Of a stretch of DNA of 64,000 nucleotides, positions 12,331 to 23,100 are shown piece by piece. The translations under genes were made by a program, and so were the position numbers. This DNA is from Callipepla californica brunnescens (lineage: Eukaryota > Chordata > Aves > Galliformes > Odontophoridae). Each line of letters begins with the position of its first letter. The stretch's first letter is position 1. The notes under the pieces are model-generated. The model saw only the letters and a list, made by a program, of their open reading frames with translations, was not told the DNA's origin and ran no database searches. The stretch is from assembly GCA_023055505.1 (NCBI GenBank), contig JALIRH010000117.1, positions 558,001 through 622,000 on the forward strand. Reading direction: 5' to 3'.

Positions 12331-12721
12331 TGCATTAAACCCCCTGCCAGGTCGAACAGCAACACACTTTTAACCTGCCCTTATTCGTGCCCACTGACAC
12401 TACACCACTCGCCCCTCTCAGCAGCTGGCAGCGATGCCATCGCCGTTTCGTCCTCGTTTTCAGTCCAGCCCGGCTCTGGCTTTGCCACCACGGCCCTCCC
12501 GTGCCTGGACAACGTTCACACCTCCCCCTTCACAGCCCGACTCCTCTCACACCCCCTGCCTACCTCCTCCCGCAGCACCGCAACCAACTCCCACCGGGGG
12601 CACCCACCGTGCGGGGCCGGCCGCTTCCAGCCCCGCCGTAGGAGGACGCAGCCGCCCCCACGGGAGCTCAACGCCCGCCCTCAGGGCCGCGACGCCCCCG
12701 AAGCTCCCGCCGCGCTCTCAC

Positions 12722-12834
12722 CTGAGGAGAAACGGCCGCCGCCGCCGCTCGGCTCCCGCAGTCGGCACACGGCCGCCGTTCCGGCTCCGCTCCGCGGGCG
12801 GAGCGCCGCGCGTGTGGGGCGGCGCCGGGCGGGG
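12722..12834 (-). other. INTS12: INTS12 non-coding exon 1 (5' UTR; TSS edge approximate)
   Basis: On the minus strand CTCCTCAG is followed by the donor GTGAGAGC, so the exon ends at 12722. Splicing to the acceptor at 7122 puts the ATG 8 nt into exon 2. The exon lies in the CpG island. The upstream edge is a guess, set just before the NRF1 palindrome. The donor is inferred, and other GT sites in this GC-rich stretch are possible. Confidence 0.6.
12816..12834. promoter_or_regulatory. GC-box cluster (Sp/KLF-like)
   Basis: GGGGCGGCGCCGGGCGGGG directly abuts the NRF1 palindrome. A further GGGCGGGGCGGGG lies at 12951-12963, inside GSTCD intron 1. Confidence 0.6.
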
Positions 12835-12846
12835 TGCGCATGCGCA
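12835..12846. promoter_or_regulatory. NRF1 binding site (perfect palindrome)
   Basis: TGCGCATGCGCA is a perfect 12-bp palindrome and matches the NRF1 consensus (YGCGCAYGCGCR). It lies between the two first exons, 113 bp from the INTS12 donor and 59 bp from the GSTCD donor. NRF1 sites are typical of TATA-less bidirectional housekeeping promoters. Confidence 0.8.
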
Positions 12847-12849
12847 CAC

Positions 12850-12904
12850 GGCGAGAGGAGGAGCCGGAGCGGAAGCGGCCGGGACGCACCGTGCGCGGGG
12901 CCGG
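12850..12904 (+). other. GSTCD: GSTCD non-coding exon 1 (5' UTR; TSS edge approximate)
   Basis: GGGGCCGG is followed by a strong donor GTAAGC at 12905-12910, in the CpG island on the plus strand. It would splice to the acceptor at 16710, which lies 21 nt before the GSTCD start codon. The 5' edge is a guess from the position of the NRF1 and ETS-like sites. Confidence 0.65.
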
Positions 12905-13160
12905 GTAAGCGGCGGCGGGAGCTGGGCCCTTCGTCGGTTCGCGCGGCGGTGGGCGGGGCGGGGGCTGCGTGAGGCGGCGCGCGGGCTCGGCGGCCTTGGG
13001 AGTTCCCGCCACGCCGCTGTTTCTCACTATTTGCTAGAAATCCCACCTCAGAATGCAGGCTTATCAGAGAAAGAAAAGTGCCAGGAAAAGCGTTCTGATC
13101 AAATGAGCGCACAGTGTGATGTCTCAAGGGTTTTCTTAGTTTCATTCTCTATTTTATTAT

Positions 13161-13290
13161 CGCAGAATGGCAGGGGTTGGAAGAGACCTCAGAGAGTCCG
13201 AGCCCCTGCTGAAGCGTTCCCTACAATAGGTCACACAGGTTTGCAGCTGTCCACATGGGTCTTGGGTGTCTCCACAGAAGGGGACCCCAC
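13161..13290 (-). mobile_element. CR1 LINE 3'-end fragment
   Basis: It contains the antisense CR1 tail: AGAATGGCAGGGGTTGGAAG, then the GAGCCCCTGCTGAAG segment, the CCCTACAATAGGTCACACAGG segment and the TCTTGGGTGTCTCCACAGAA segment. This order is diagnostic of bird CR1 3' regions. Confidence 0.85.
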
Positions 13291-16167
13291 GGTTCTGCCA
13301 CACATATGCATGAATGCTGCTGTTCTTAGTGAGCTGCCTGTGGATTTGTAAGTTGCACTTAATGGAAAGGTGGCACTCGTGTGAAAACACTTGGGTGAAA
13401 ATAGGCAGCCATTCCAAGCTAAGGCTGTACCTAAACTGACCCCGCGGATGTGCTCTACAAAGCTGAAAAAAGCGTGGATAAATACCCTGCAGTCGAACAA
13501 ACAAGAATGTAGAAAGCAATGCTTTTATCAATGTTTCTGCTTAGAGGCTTAGCTGCCAGGAGGAAAACTGTAAAGCAAAACATGGGATAGGAGTGGGATG
13601 TGGCAGTGCAAGAGCCTACAGATCTCTGGAGTGACAGAAGGCCTTGAGTATAATCTCACAGGAAATAGTTTAAGCAAACATTTATAGGTCCCAAATAGAT
13701 TTATTTTGCTTTATGAATACAGCTGGGCCAAATCTTATTATAGACTGGATTTCAGAAGCAGGTGGCTTCTGAAAAATCACGTTCACTGTCTATCTGAGAC
13801 TGAAGAAGACTATTTCCTAGACAAGTGTTTGAAGTAGTCAGTGAATGAAAGCTGGTGAAATACGTTTGTGATGTCAAGAAGCACCAAGAGAAGTTTCTCA
13901 GTCTTCTAACTTCAAAGATGGATTAAAAATATTTCTAAGTTAGCAAGCTAGGCATGTTATTTGGCAGCTGCACAGACCGTGTGACAGTTCAGAAATTAAG
14001 CTGCCTGTTTAAATGTTTTGTGAAAAATAAGAGAATCCCTAGCACTAATTTTTGAAGTTTGTGGGAAGTAAGACCAGTGTTTAGTAGACAGAAAATGGTA
14101 AAAGGTGATTTGCAAAATATTTTTGCACCTCTGGTGTGAAAAAGGGATGTAGTGTAGCTGGAGAAAAAGCAAGAAGTTAAACAGGGCTTTAAGGAACAGA
14201 TTCATGGATGAAGAGAGTGGCTATTGTCATTTATACTTGATGTAGATGTGGAAAAGTGGAAGAAAAAAAGCCAGAATGGTACAGTGTTTGTGAGTCCAGC
14301 TGTGAGTTCAGGAATAGAATAAGTGGTAAAATGCCCATGGTGTACTCAGGACTACATGGAAGAAAAAAAATCCTAGCATTTCTTTCTGGAGTCAGCTCAT
14401 CTTCTGAGTTAGAAAAGAAGCCCCACAGCAATATGACAAAATAATAGTAGAGATGCTCTGTGTTTAATAGTATGAATGAAATGTCTGTGGCTCCTCTGTA
14501 CATAAGTTGGGGAGTAGGCAGGATCTGACTGTGATGATGATAGAATGAGAGCAAAGTATTCATTATATCGGTGAGGATCACTTTACATGCTGTTTCCATC
14601 TTCTTCAAGAAACCTTGTGCTGAAAGGGAATAGAAAATGGCAAAGGTAGTGCTTATTGCTGTTGCTTCCTTATTTCTCACTGTAGTGACCATCTTCGAAC
14701 CTCTTCCAGGTGCAGACTTAGGAGAGTTTCACTCTGTGCAAACAGTATTTGATCATTATATGTTCCTATCTTGTTTTGAGAGGGAATGTCCTCCCACTCG
14801 AGATAAGTACAGCCCTCAGTGCTTCGGCACTGTAATGTTCAAAAGCTGCATTTTTCAAGTGGGTAAAATGCAGTGAAGAGTTAAACGTGAATGTTAGAAG
14901 GAGAGGGAGGAGCAAATCTGAACAAATTGACGAGTATATCTTAACCCTCATAAAATCAATGGTTATAGCTTTGAAAAAAACCTTAAAGATGTACAGTTTA
15001 ACGTGTTTGTTTGAACTTCTCTGGAATTTAGGTGCAAGTTCTTTACTGGGCAGGATGTGTTTATCCTGCTTCAGTAAGATTCACCAGGGTTGGCGTAGTT
15101 GCTTTGTGTGGCTTCTGGCTGAAGTAGTTTTGTAGCTGAGGATAAGAATGGTTGAATTTGGCTGGCCAGATTTCAAGTGAAATTTTGGACTTTAAGGAGA
15201 CGGATGGATTAATAGGTTGATGTCAGCTGTGGCATTCACAGGGTTGAGTACAGAGCAGACCAATAACCAACAAGTCGTTATTTCCAGTCACTTGCTATCA
15301 CCAGGACAGAATGACAGCTGCTATCTATTACTTATTGCTACTGGGAAGAATCCACTTTGTTCAGTGGATTGGAATAGGATTCACACTGACAACGTTAACC
15401 CATTCATCCACCAGTTTTCAAAGCAGAACATCTTTAATCTGTAGGCTGATTTAGTTTTACCTCTATTTTTGCATCTTTCAAGAAGATCTGTAGTTAAGGA
15501 TATGAGTTTAAGTGCTCATATGCGTGGACTTAACAGATAAGGCTAACTCTTCTGTCGTATTCTCCTCAATGACTTTCACTAAACTGCTTTTTTTCCACAA
15601 TTACAGTTGCAGTGTTGTGTCCATCTTGATTTGTAGGTTTATCGAAGCAAAACAGCCTTTAGGAAAATACTTTATGTACTTTTATGAACTTTATTATTCT
15701 TAGAGCAGCAGCTGTATTAATTAAAAGAAAGCAGGAGGATTTTTATGTTAAGCCACTCTTGTATTGAGACGAAGTCATGCAGCGGAACAGTTGAAAAATA
15801 TTTCTTTGTAACAGTCACGATGCTTTTCATTTAATGTGAGCTGGGCTTGATTTTATTTTTCCACTGTCTGTCTTTGAGCAATTGGTTTGTCCCAGTGATA
15901 GATGATATGAGGTAGTACGTTTGATGTACCTCTACATATATGAAATGTAAAAACTTTTCTGTTATGCATTGCTATCGTGTCCCTGTAAATGTACAGAGAC
16001 ATTATTCATGTAGAGGGTTATTTGAAAGATTGATTCTGTCCCAGTGTCACTTGTGCTTTACATGTAATATATATATATATAAAAAAAACCATACTGCATA
16101 TCTGAGCAGCATTCAGAGTTCTTTCTCGTATTATAATGAAGCTTTGTTCTATATGATTGTTTTAAGA

Positions 16168-16182
16168 GTGCCATCTAGTGCC
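16168..16182 (-). promoter_or_regulatory. Possible CTCF-like motif
   Basis: Read on the minus strand, GGCACTAGATGGCAC resembles the CTCF core (CCASYAGRKGGCA type). One motif by eye; occupancy is unknown. Confidence 0.3.
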
Positions 16183-16710
16183 CAATGCTTTTCAGTATGA
16201 ATTGTGGATGTTTAAGTCAACGGTGAATGTTATTAGGTGGTGGTGCAGAAAAGTTACTGGAGGAATAATAACATTCTTCCAATAATAATAACATAATATT
16301 GGGAGGGAAAAGTATGCAGGATAAAACTGCTTTAGGTGCTCAGGAACATGTTGGTTTTTTTAATATTGTATGGTTAACGTTAATGTATGATTCTGGGAGG
16401 TTACTGATTTAAAAATGAGCCTTCTTATAACGTCTAAACACTTAGAAGTTTAAAAGCACATCTTTTTTTGTTTTACTTAGTGTCAGAAATCAGTTCCTTC
16501 CTAATGATTGGTGTGTGAAGTGACAGTATAGATGTGCAACATTTTTCCCTCAGGGTCCTGCAGTCCACTTATGCAGGCAGGATGTCTTTAATACTATCAT
16601 ATATTAAAATCAGCTTTAGCAGATAACAGGACAGCTGCTGTTTCAAACCCTCTGTTTTGGTCTCAATTCTGTATCCTTTTGTGACTGTTGTGTTCTAATT
16701 TCTATTTCAG

Positions 16711-17142
16711 GAACCTCTGTTCAGGAGGAAGATGAAAGATAGCATCCCTGAAGAACATTTGTATTTGGGTTTTTCTCATCAGCATCAAGACAGTATCTTT
16801 CCTCTTCATACATCTATTTCACTCTTCTTGCTGTCCTACTGTGACTGCAAATCATTCAAAATTTTCTTAGTGCCGACTAATGAAAATCCAGATGATCAGT
16901 TTGTGACAAAAAACCTCCTTGGAGATCTTGAGGTCCATTTAATCTCCAAATGTCAGCTTCCTATGGTCGTGCAGAGCTGCTGTTTACCTGCCATTGTCAT
17001 GAAAGATGGCAAGTTCTGTCGAGCTGGGCTTTCTGTTGTCTTAAGACATATAATACAGAAAACATTTGAGGCAGATCCATCCAAAAAGAATGTTTTGGAA
17101 CTCCTAGGCTTTAAGAAGACCTGCTTAAAAGCCTGTGCAGAA
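16711..17142 (+). CDS. GSTCD: GSTCD exon 2 (start codon; residues 1-137)
   Basis: The acceptor is TCTATTTCAG, followed by 21 nt of 5' UTR and the ATG at 16732 (context GGAAGATGA). It encodes 137 codons including FPLHTSISLFLLSYCDCKSF, the QSCCLPAIV segment and FCRAGLSVVLRHIIQK, and ends CLKACAE at a phase-0 donor GTGAGT. Retention of intron 2 would add 20 residues and then a stop at 17203-17205. Confidence 0.95.
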
Positions 17143-20100
17143 GTGAGTGCATCACTTTCTCTTAGTTATATTAACAGGATTTTAAATGAGAATGGAATAC
17201 TCTAATGTAAACTCTTAATATTGATATTTACTATGTGGAGAAATGTCTGTGTTTTATCTTAAGGCAAAAACTGTTCTTTTTGAGGATGTAACTTCATCAG
17301 CAGAAAAAGGACCTTAAAATTCAAAAACTGGGTCAGATCTTTGCTTCATTTTTGACAGTATAGTCTCAGTGGGTTAGTACTGCATCTGTTCCAGTTTTAA
17401 TTTAATTAAGAAACACCTAATGTAATGTTAATTTTTCACAGCATGCCACTTTCTTTGTCTGCTGAAATCAAATATCTGAAGGTGGGATGTTTTTATGTGA
17501 AGTCACAGTTGTGGCTATGGCAGCAAATGCAGGATCTTTGAGCATGTTGTTAGGACCTGATCCTACATATTGATTGATTTTATCTGAAGAATGTGAAATT
17601 TGATGGGAAATAAGCTGGTTACAGTTCTGGGTTTATGGAGAATACAGGAATCAGGTTGTAACTTTGCAAAGCTACGATCAGATTTTTGAATGTACTTATA
17701 TGTTATTATCAATATTAACATGGGCATTGAAGAATTTAAACTGGTCAAGCACTTTTCAAAGTTTTGCCCTGGATGTGTCCTGGATGTCACAGCCCTACAA
17801 ATATAAACTTGTTTACAGTAGTCAGTATTATATTTGCCTTCTTATGCTTACTTTACACCTTATAAATAACCGTATTTCAGGTTATATCACACCTGACTAA
17901 TGTGTGTTTTCATCCCCTTTCTGATACTGATTTGTGAGGGGAGATTCCATGTATATAAGCATATCTTCAATCAGTCCATGTGGGTAATTAATTACGTGCC
18001 TTTAGATTATTCTGAACTTGAAATGTGTGCTCTGATAGTTAGCTGCTTAAAGATATTAAAGGTAACTAGTCTGTCAGGAAACTAGTAAGAAACGAATTCC
18101 AGAAATCCTTAACTGAAGACCAAATGAAGTTTTACTGGAACAATTTGGGCACTGTAAATGGTTCTCCAAAGAGAAAAAAAAAGGTTGTTGAATATTGAGT
18201 TTAACTTATCATGCTGGCATGCTGTGCTGACTGTATCTGTGGATTCAGTAGCATTCTTCTAGAAAATGTGGATTTCATATCACAGCCTAAAATAAATAGT
18301 AGAGAACAAGTACAACATGAAAAAAAAAAGTTAAAAAAAAAAAGAGAACTAATACAAAGCATTTCTGTGAAGTAGATGCTTCTCGTGAGAAGCCAGCCTA
18401 ATATTATGCCAATAAAAGGGAATAAAAACACACTGTATTAGATAACCCTTCATGCTGTTACATATATAACATTTAGCTTCTTAACTCAGCTATTGCAAAA
18501 GTAGTACAGAATATTTGAATTCATAAGATTACCAAAGGATGTGTTTAAAGCTGGTATTGATAACTTTAGCTGAAGTTTCTTTCCAAGGTACCTTGGATTT
18601 TATTTCTTTTTGTATTTATTAGATACATTTGTTTGACAGGTTAGCCAGTGGACCAGACTCTGTGAGATCAGCATACCTCTGGCTGTTGAAGGATTTTTGA
18701 CTGCATCTCCTGAGCACTGCCACGCTATTCCTGCTGACATTTTACAGCTTGAAAGAAAGCTTGGAGAGCCTGTCCGAGTGCATAATGATGACAAAATTCG
18801 AAGGCAAAAGCTTCAGCAGCAGAAAGCAGGTGCCAAGGCTGAAGTGTCTCTACTTGAGAAGGAAGCAACAGAGGAAGGGAAAACAGTGGAGGAGCATGAA
18901 CACCCACTTCCAAGTTTGGAACTGAGCGTAGCTTTCTCTAAGCTCCGTGTCCAAGAGGTATCACATGCAGTCAGCAGAGAAGCCCCTCTCATCAGGAGAA
19001 CAAAAACATCTGAGCTTCCACCTTTAGACCACATTTTTGCAGAGGGGCTTTATTTTACCTTGGCGGATATAGTGCTTTTACCATGCATCCATCAGTTCCT
19101 GGTAAGACACCAATTTCTACTAACATTAAGCAGTGTAGATGTTCTTTGGTAAGAACTGGAAAATCGTAAAATACGTTCTTTTAAAATATGCTGCAGTATT
19201 TGCTATGTGAGCTTAACCCAAAACAGACAGCTTGCCTTTGTTTTTATTTTTTCCATTCAAAAACCAGGGGTTGGTGACATCAACAACATTCATTTCAAAT
19301 AGTACTTACATTCTTAGCTATTCAAACATTATGCTGAAATACTTTGGCAGGACGTTGGGCAGTGAATTCCTACGTGAGAGTATTTTAAATGGACACTTGC
19401 AGTGCATTACAGTGTGCATAAAACAAAAGTAGGTAAGCATGAACCTATTTCAGTTTTGGATGCAGTGCAGACAGAGAGCAAATTTGCCATTTTGTTGTTG
19501 TTTTACTGTATCAGTATTATCTGAATTGAAATGTTTTTCAGCTAAGGCTTGAAACTTTTTTACTTCATCTTGACATGGAATGCTCTTTTAGGGAGGAAAT
19601 TAATAGAAAGGCTTGAAGACTGCAGTGGCTTTTCAGAGATGTAAACATTTGAATATTCTTGCACATAGCAGAGCTGAAGAGATACTTTGGTATTGTTTAA
19701 AAGAAATTGTTTATGTGAGCACTGTATAGTTTCTTGAGGTTTTTTTGTAGAGGATTTTTTTGTTTACACATATTTCCTTTCAAAATGCAGTATGGGAGGA
19801 TTTCTAATTTGCTCATTTCTCTGCATAGCACATTAACATTCTCAGCCTGTGCTCTCGTTTTCTTCTGGTTCCTAGAAATGATTCCTTCACTGGGGACAAA
19901 ACATTCCTATGTAGTCAACCCCATTTCATTCTGTCTCAAATGAATGCTTTTATTACCAAGCCCTCTCATGAAGTAAGCCAGTTTCTTTGCACATCAATAG
20001 ATAAAAGATAGATGCATCGTACAGTATCATAACTCTCTATCAGCAAACTCTTTATTCATTTGTGCAGTGCTATGGCAGTTTTGTTAGGTCACTTTTCAAT

Positions 20101-23100
20101 AAAGTTTTGTCTGGTCAGAAGGAAGATGTTATGTCTAGGGAACCAGCTTCTTTGGCTTGTGCTTCAGCCCTTCAAATATCAGTAACCTTTACTTTTGTCC
20201 TGCAGATTGTTGCAGCTAAACCACTTACCACAGCTTGTGGAAGGTCCTTTTCTTACTACAGTGTGAGGGAGATTTCCCTGGAAAATATTATGCTGTGTAA
20301 GGTCTTGGAGCAAAGATCATAATTGAAAAATTACCATCTTACTTGCAGTTCAGTGATAAAAGATTTTTTTTCCCCCCATAATATAATCTTATATTGCCTT
20401 TATGGTCAGATAACATCCTGAATAAAGAAAGATCGCAGTTGTGAACACAGTTGTGTTCACCCTTGTCTTCTTCCTTTGTATCAAGAATTCCCTGCGTGAA
20501 TGTTAGAAAGTAATACAGACACTCTAAGCATATAGCAGTGTATGCTGAATTTCATTACAAATGTGAGACTGTTTTGCCTTGTAACACACTGAGAAGCTCC
20601 AACAGCTCTCCCACCCTGTATTAAGAGGAACTTGAAACCTTAAAAACATTTGAGGCAGGTGTTGTAATTAGTAACAGGTTTATTTCCCTGAGCATTTAGA
20701 TTAACAATAGGTTAAAAGATCATTTCACATTTCTTGTAGGGAGAGTGTTAGTTACTTGGCTAGGGCAATCTCTCACTTTGTACAAAACTTATCTGTGCCT
20801 GAGGAAGATTGTTTGCCTTCCTTCCCCACCATAGCACTCATCTAATGTCAGAATATTAGAGAATTGCTGTATGGCATTAAAAAAAATTGTTTCCCTATTT
20901 CTTAGAGAAGATGCTGTCAGTCTGAGAGGAAAAAAAAATCTCTCAAAGCTAGTGGTAGTGACTAACAACATTTTTACAAGAATTTTTGTAACATCTTTCC
21001 CCAAGATCATTAAAAAAGACAAATTCACTGAGGATAATATGGGAGTTCAGAAGTAGGTCAGCGGAGAACGCTGGATGAGGCACTGAATTATTTCAGCAGT
21101 CCAAGCTAAACCTTTGTGCAGATATGCCCTGAACAGCCAAGAAGAGCAAACAAGTACAGCACTCTTATCTATGTTACAAGAGCTCTAGGATAATATTATA
21201 ATATATTATATATAACAATATATAATATTGCTTTATCTCTGATGAACAGGTAAGTTTCTAAGCAATTATATCTTGATTCTTACAGTTAAAAATCGAAACC
21301 TGAAACCGTCCTGCAGGCAGTGAGTTGAAAACAGTTTTTGCTAGTATTGATAGTAGTTGCAAAGTTCTATATATAAAATGATTTTTCTCACTTGTATAAC
21401 TGGAAATTGTCATGCATGTCTACTGTTGACCACTCACCAAGTGTGATAGGATGCACAGGAGCAGCACAAAGTTACACCAGGGAAAGTTCAGACTGCACAT
21501 TAGGAGAAACCTCTTTACTGTGAGCTCAAGTCAGACACTGGAACAGGCTTCCTAGGGAGGTCGTCTGTGCCTCTTGCACTGTCAGCGGGTAAAAGGCACT
21601 TAGATAATGTCCTTAATTACATGCTTTAACTTTTGCCTAGCCCTAAAGCGATCAGGCAGTTGGACTTCATCTTTGAAGGTACTTTCCAACTAAACTACTG
21701 TGCTTTACGCTGTTCTATTCCTGGCTTACATTTCTTTTTAAAACAATTTTAGACGCAATTCCACTTTGTATAAGGGTGTGAATAATAATGAAGTCTTCAA
21801 TGAGTATACATTCAGAACATACCAAACAATAAGTGAGGAAACCCAGCTAACTTGACTGTAATTATAATTACCAAAACCTGAGATAATGAAGCTGAAGAGT
21901 TGTTTTTCATTACGTCCTTCCATTTATTATCTTTCTGAGGTTAGCCTTCTTACACTTCCTATTAGTTGTAACTGTTTAAAATTAATAGCACAGTAACAAA
22001 AGCTCTGATCTCCTTCTGGAAGAAACTGCTATTCACTTTTTAAAACACAATTTAGAACACTTGTTATCAAGTGTAACAGTGCCTCTCAGAATTGCTTTCC
22101 AGAAAGACTTCTTAAACTGAATTAATGTATATATACATGGTGTTGGCAGATATATCAAGATATTAAAAGTATAATTCATCCTCCTTTTACACCTTAAGCT
22201 ATTACTAATTACTCTTTTAACCTGAGAGCATCATAAGCACAGCACGTGAGAAAGCTGCTTGAAACTTGTCACGTGTTCTTCACCAGTTTGTATTTTTACA
22301 CAGTAAATAGGTGTGTGGAAAGACCACTTTTGCATGGTCTTTTCAAACAAGTGTGGTTTATAATTCTCTGCTTGAAGCATGCATAGCAGTGCAGGCTGTT
22401 TGGGATTGGAAAGGATATCTGCAGATCACCTTGTCCATCCCCCCCACTCAGAGCAGAACCGCACTGAGCCAGGTTCTGAGAATCAAAGACAGACTTCTCA
22501 GCCTGTGCCAGTATTTCAGGACCCCGTAGTTTAAATAAAAAAAATTAAAGTCATCCTCTGATAAAACAGGGACACACATTAAGTGTATGTTCGCTAGAGT
22601 CTCACTTGCTGATTTCCCTTGAATAACCTACACTTCAGCTTTTCTTGCCAGTTACATCACTTATGCTCCTAATCTTTTAAGCAATGAAGAATATTGCCCA
22701 GGATACTTTTTCCTCATTTTTGAAGTAAGAACTGCTCCTTTGCATCTTGATCCATCGTTAGAAAAAGTCATAATGTCTTGCAATAACTTAATCCACATGC
22801 GTGTTGTAGGTTCTGTAGTACAGCAAAGGTTTAAAAGAGTATACATTTCTGATGTCTGTGTGCGTGTTGGCAGTGCTCTTCAGATGTATATGTCTCCAAG
22901 TTCTACAGTAAGATGGATTTTCAAATAACATGCATGACCATTTAATCTCATTAAGCAGTCAACTTGCTGTAAAATAGTTTTATCTCAGTTTAATCATGTA
23001 CAGCTAGGCTTGCAGAATTTTTCATTTACAGCTGAGGCAAAATCAGGACCTGAGGAACTACAAATTTGTCTTTTTGTTGCCCTTTCATTTTAAAGCTACA

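Larger units (their letters stand above)
7123..12721 (-). other. INTS12 intron 1
   Basis: A 5.6-kb intron between the non-coding exon and the start-codon exon. 7.1-10.5 kb is AT-rich with no recognisable genes; a 129-codon frame at 9297-9686 looks like chance. 10.6-12.3 kb holds two ERVL-type LTR fragments. Confidence 0.75.
12560..13015. promoter_or_regulatory. CpG-island bidirectional promoter of INTS12 and GSTCD
   Basis: A sharp switch from AT-rich flanks to GC-rich, CpG-dense sequence with no TATA box. Minus-strand INTS12 exon 1 ends at 12722 and plus-strand GSTCD exon 1 ends at 12904, so both first exons and the shared core promoter fit between splice donors only 182 bp apart. The block contains GC boxes, an ETS-like GGAAG site (about 12868-12878) and an NRF1 palindrome. 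INTS12 and GSTCD are also a divergent neighbouring pair in mammals. Confidence 0.85.
12905..16710 (+). other. GSTCD intron 1
   Basis: A 3.8-kb intron. It contains the end of the CpG island, a CR1 fragment at 13161-13290, and otherwise AT-rich sequence with an (AT)n run near 16069-16080. A 153-codon minus-strand frame at 14231-14692 has no recognisable content. Confidence 0.8.

Noticed and set aside
12262..13351. Frames of 236 and 305 codons on the plus strand and 119 and 154 on the minus strand through the CpG island
   Set aside because: GC-rich sequence has few stop codons. The frames cross the promoter, both first exons and a CR1 fragment, and have low-complexity P/R/A-rich content.
14231..14692. 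153-codon minus-strand frame in GSTCD intron 1
   Set aside because: A few frames of this length are expected by chance in a window this size. The protein has no recognisable motif and a random F/L/S-rich composition.
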